From assembly GCA_030609785.1 (NCBI GenBank), contig JAUWTC010000141.1, forward strand, positions 1-6,859: DNA of 6,859 nt, written 5' to 3'. Under the pieces are notes generated by a model. That model had not been told where the DNA came from. It worked only from the letters and a program-made list of their open reading frames with translations, and ran no database searches. The stretch comes from Holophagae bacterium. Lineage in GTDB: Bacteria; Acidobacteriota; Thermoanaerobaculia; Thermoanaerobaculales; Sulfomarinibacteraceae. A program made the position numbers and the translations under genes. Below, one piece after another: positions 6,194 to 6,859 of this stretch. Position 1 is the first letter of the stretch. The number at the start of each line of letters is the position of its first letter.

Positions 6194-6859
6194 CTAGTTG
6201 GGCCAGACGGTGGACGGGTCGCCGGTTCCGTTGTCTACGATCGAGGCGTAGGTCAGGAAGTTGGCGTCGGCCGTGTCGGTCCAGACATCGACGAATCCGG
6301 CTTCGATGTTGCTGGCATTGATCGGGGCAAGGGTGAAGGCCTTGTTCCACTGGTTGTTGGAGTAAGGCGCCAGATCGATGCCCTTGGTGCCCAGGGAGTT
6401 TCCATCCATGTCGAAGAACTCGGCCATTACCGTGATCGCATTGGCGCCGGCGTTCATGAAGCCGATGTTCGTGCGGTAGGTGGCGTTCTGGAAGAGGTAG
6501 CTCAGGCGAACCGTCTCGCCGGTGGCAACCTTGGCAGGAGCGGTGCCACGACGGCCGTCGAAACTCTGACCGAAGGTGCCGATGTCACCGATTGAGTAGA
6601 TCCGGCTGACGATGCCGGCGTTGTCGGCATTATCAACACAGACGTTGATGGCGCCGGCGCCCGAGCCGCCGGTCATGGCCCAGATGTCGGAGTAGGCGAT
6701 TGCCTGGTTGGCGCCCAGAGTGAAGGGATCACTCATGGCAACGGCGGTGTTGTCGTCGCCGCGGGGCAGGAACTGGAATTTGTAGGTCAGCTCGCTGTCG
6801 CCGAGGTTCGTCAGACCAAGATCCGAAGCCCAAGCCGGATTGTTGTTGGGGAAGGATGC
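6194..6859 (-). CDS. C-terminal part of an exported beta-rich surface protein (5' end outside window)
   Basis: The frame is open from the window edge (first full codon GCA at 6859) to its stop at 6194, giving 221 residues. A Met at 6736 lies inside the protein and is not a convincing start, because coding character continues upstream of it. The fragment is rich in Asn, Thr, Gly, Ala and aromatics, has few charges and reads as beta-sandwich sequence. Two related units are visible: WASDLGLTNLGDSELTYKF at about 10-28 and YRTNIGFMNAGANAITVMAE at about 128-146, each followed by FxFLP or FFDMDG. The end, LTYASIVDNGTGDPSTVWPN, resembles tails I recall from large secreted proteins of Acidobacteriota-like genomes. 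The role is unknown; an extracellular adhesin-like or structural protein is a guess. A strong terminator follows directly, so this is the last gene of its transcript. Confidence 0.8.
   Translation of the reverse strand, partial: ASFPNNNPAWASDLGLTNLGDSELTYKFQFLPRGDDNTAVAMSDPFTLGANQAIAYSDIWAMTGGSGAGAINVCVDNADNAGIVSRIYSIGDIGTFGQSFDGRRGTAPAKVATGETVRLSYLFQNATYRTNIGFMNAGANAITVMAEFFDMDGNSLGTKGIDLAPYSNNQWNKAFTLAPINASNIEAGFVDVWTDTADANFLTYASIVDNGTGDPSTVWPN

Overview
The window comes from a high-GC bacterial chromosome. I infer a Gram-negative, because two genes encode lipoproteins with clear lipobox cysteines. The style of the secreted-protein C-termini and of the glycosyltransferase-TPR fusion reminds me of Acidobacteriota or neighbouring phyla. 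That is a recalled impression; nothing here is a phylogenetic marker except one tRNA. All confident genes lie on the minus strand, so the layout is best read from right to left.

Right end (6859 to 6194): the C-terminal 221 residues of an exported, beta-rich surface protein. It ends at a strong intrinsic terminator whose RNA has a UUCG tetraloop (about 6145-6173). Next comes a roughly 90-base imperfect inverted repeat of a dispersed intergenic type (6029-6119). After it is a complete tRNA-Leu(CAG) unit: a near-consensus sigma-70 promoter (5934-5962), the tRNA with encoded CCA (5921-5835), and its own terminator (5815-5788).

Middle (5545 to 2034): two related lipoproteins of the sulfatase/alkaline-phosphatase superfamily (447 and about 487 aa). 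Both carry threonine where ordinary sulfatases have the cysteine or serine that becomes formylglycine. Between them, on the opposite strand, lies a coding-like fragment (3777-4160). It looks like the C-terminal tail of a lost secreted protein and has no start site or signal peptide.

Left end (1957 to 1, running off the edge): a GT39/ArnT-like polytopic glycosyltransferase fused to C-terminal TPR repeats. It starts at a TTG behind a good AGGAG and sits 76 bases after the second sulfatase, probably in the same transcript.

The working picture is a cell-envelope locus. A membrane enzyme that transfers lipid-linked sugars is paired with two lipid-anchored hydrolases or transferases that could act on sulfate or phosphate esters of surface glycans or lipids. 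The substrate cannot be read from the sequence. I found no phage, IS, CRISPR or plasmid functions. The most unusual points are the shared Thr-for-Cys active site, the orphan C-terminal fragment between the paralogues, and the dispersed inverted repeat.
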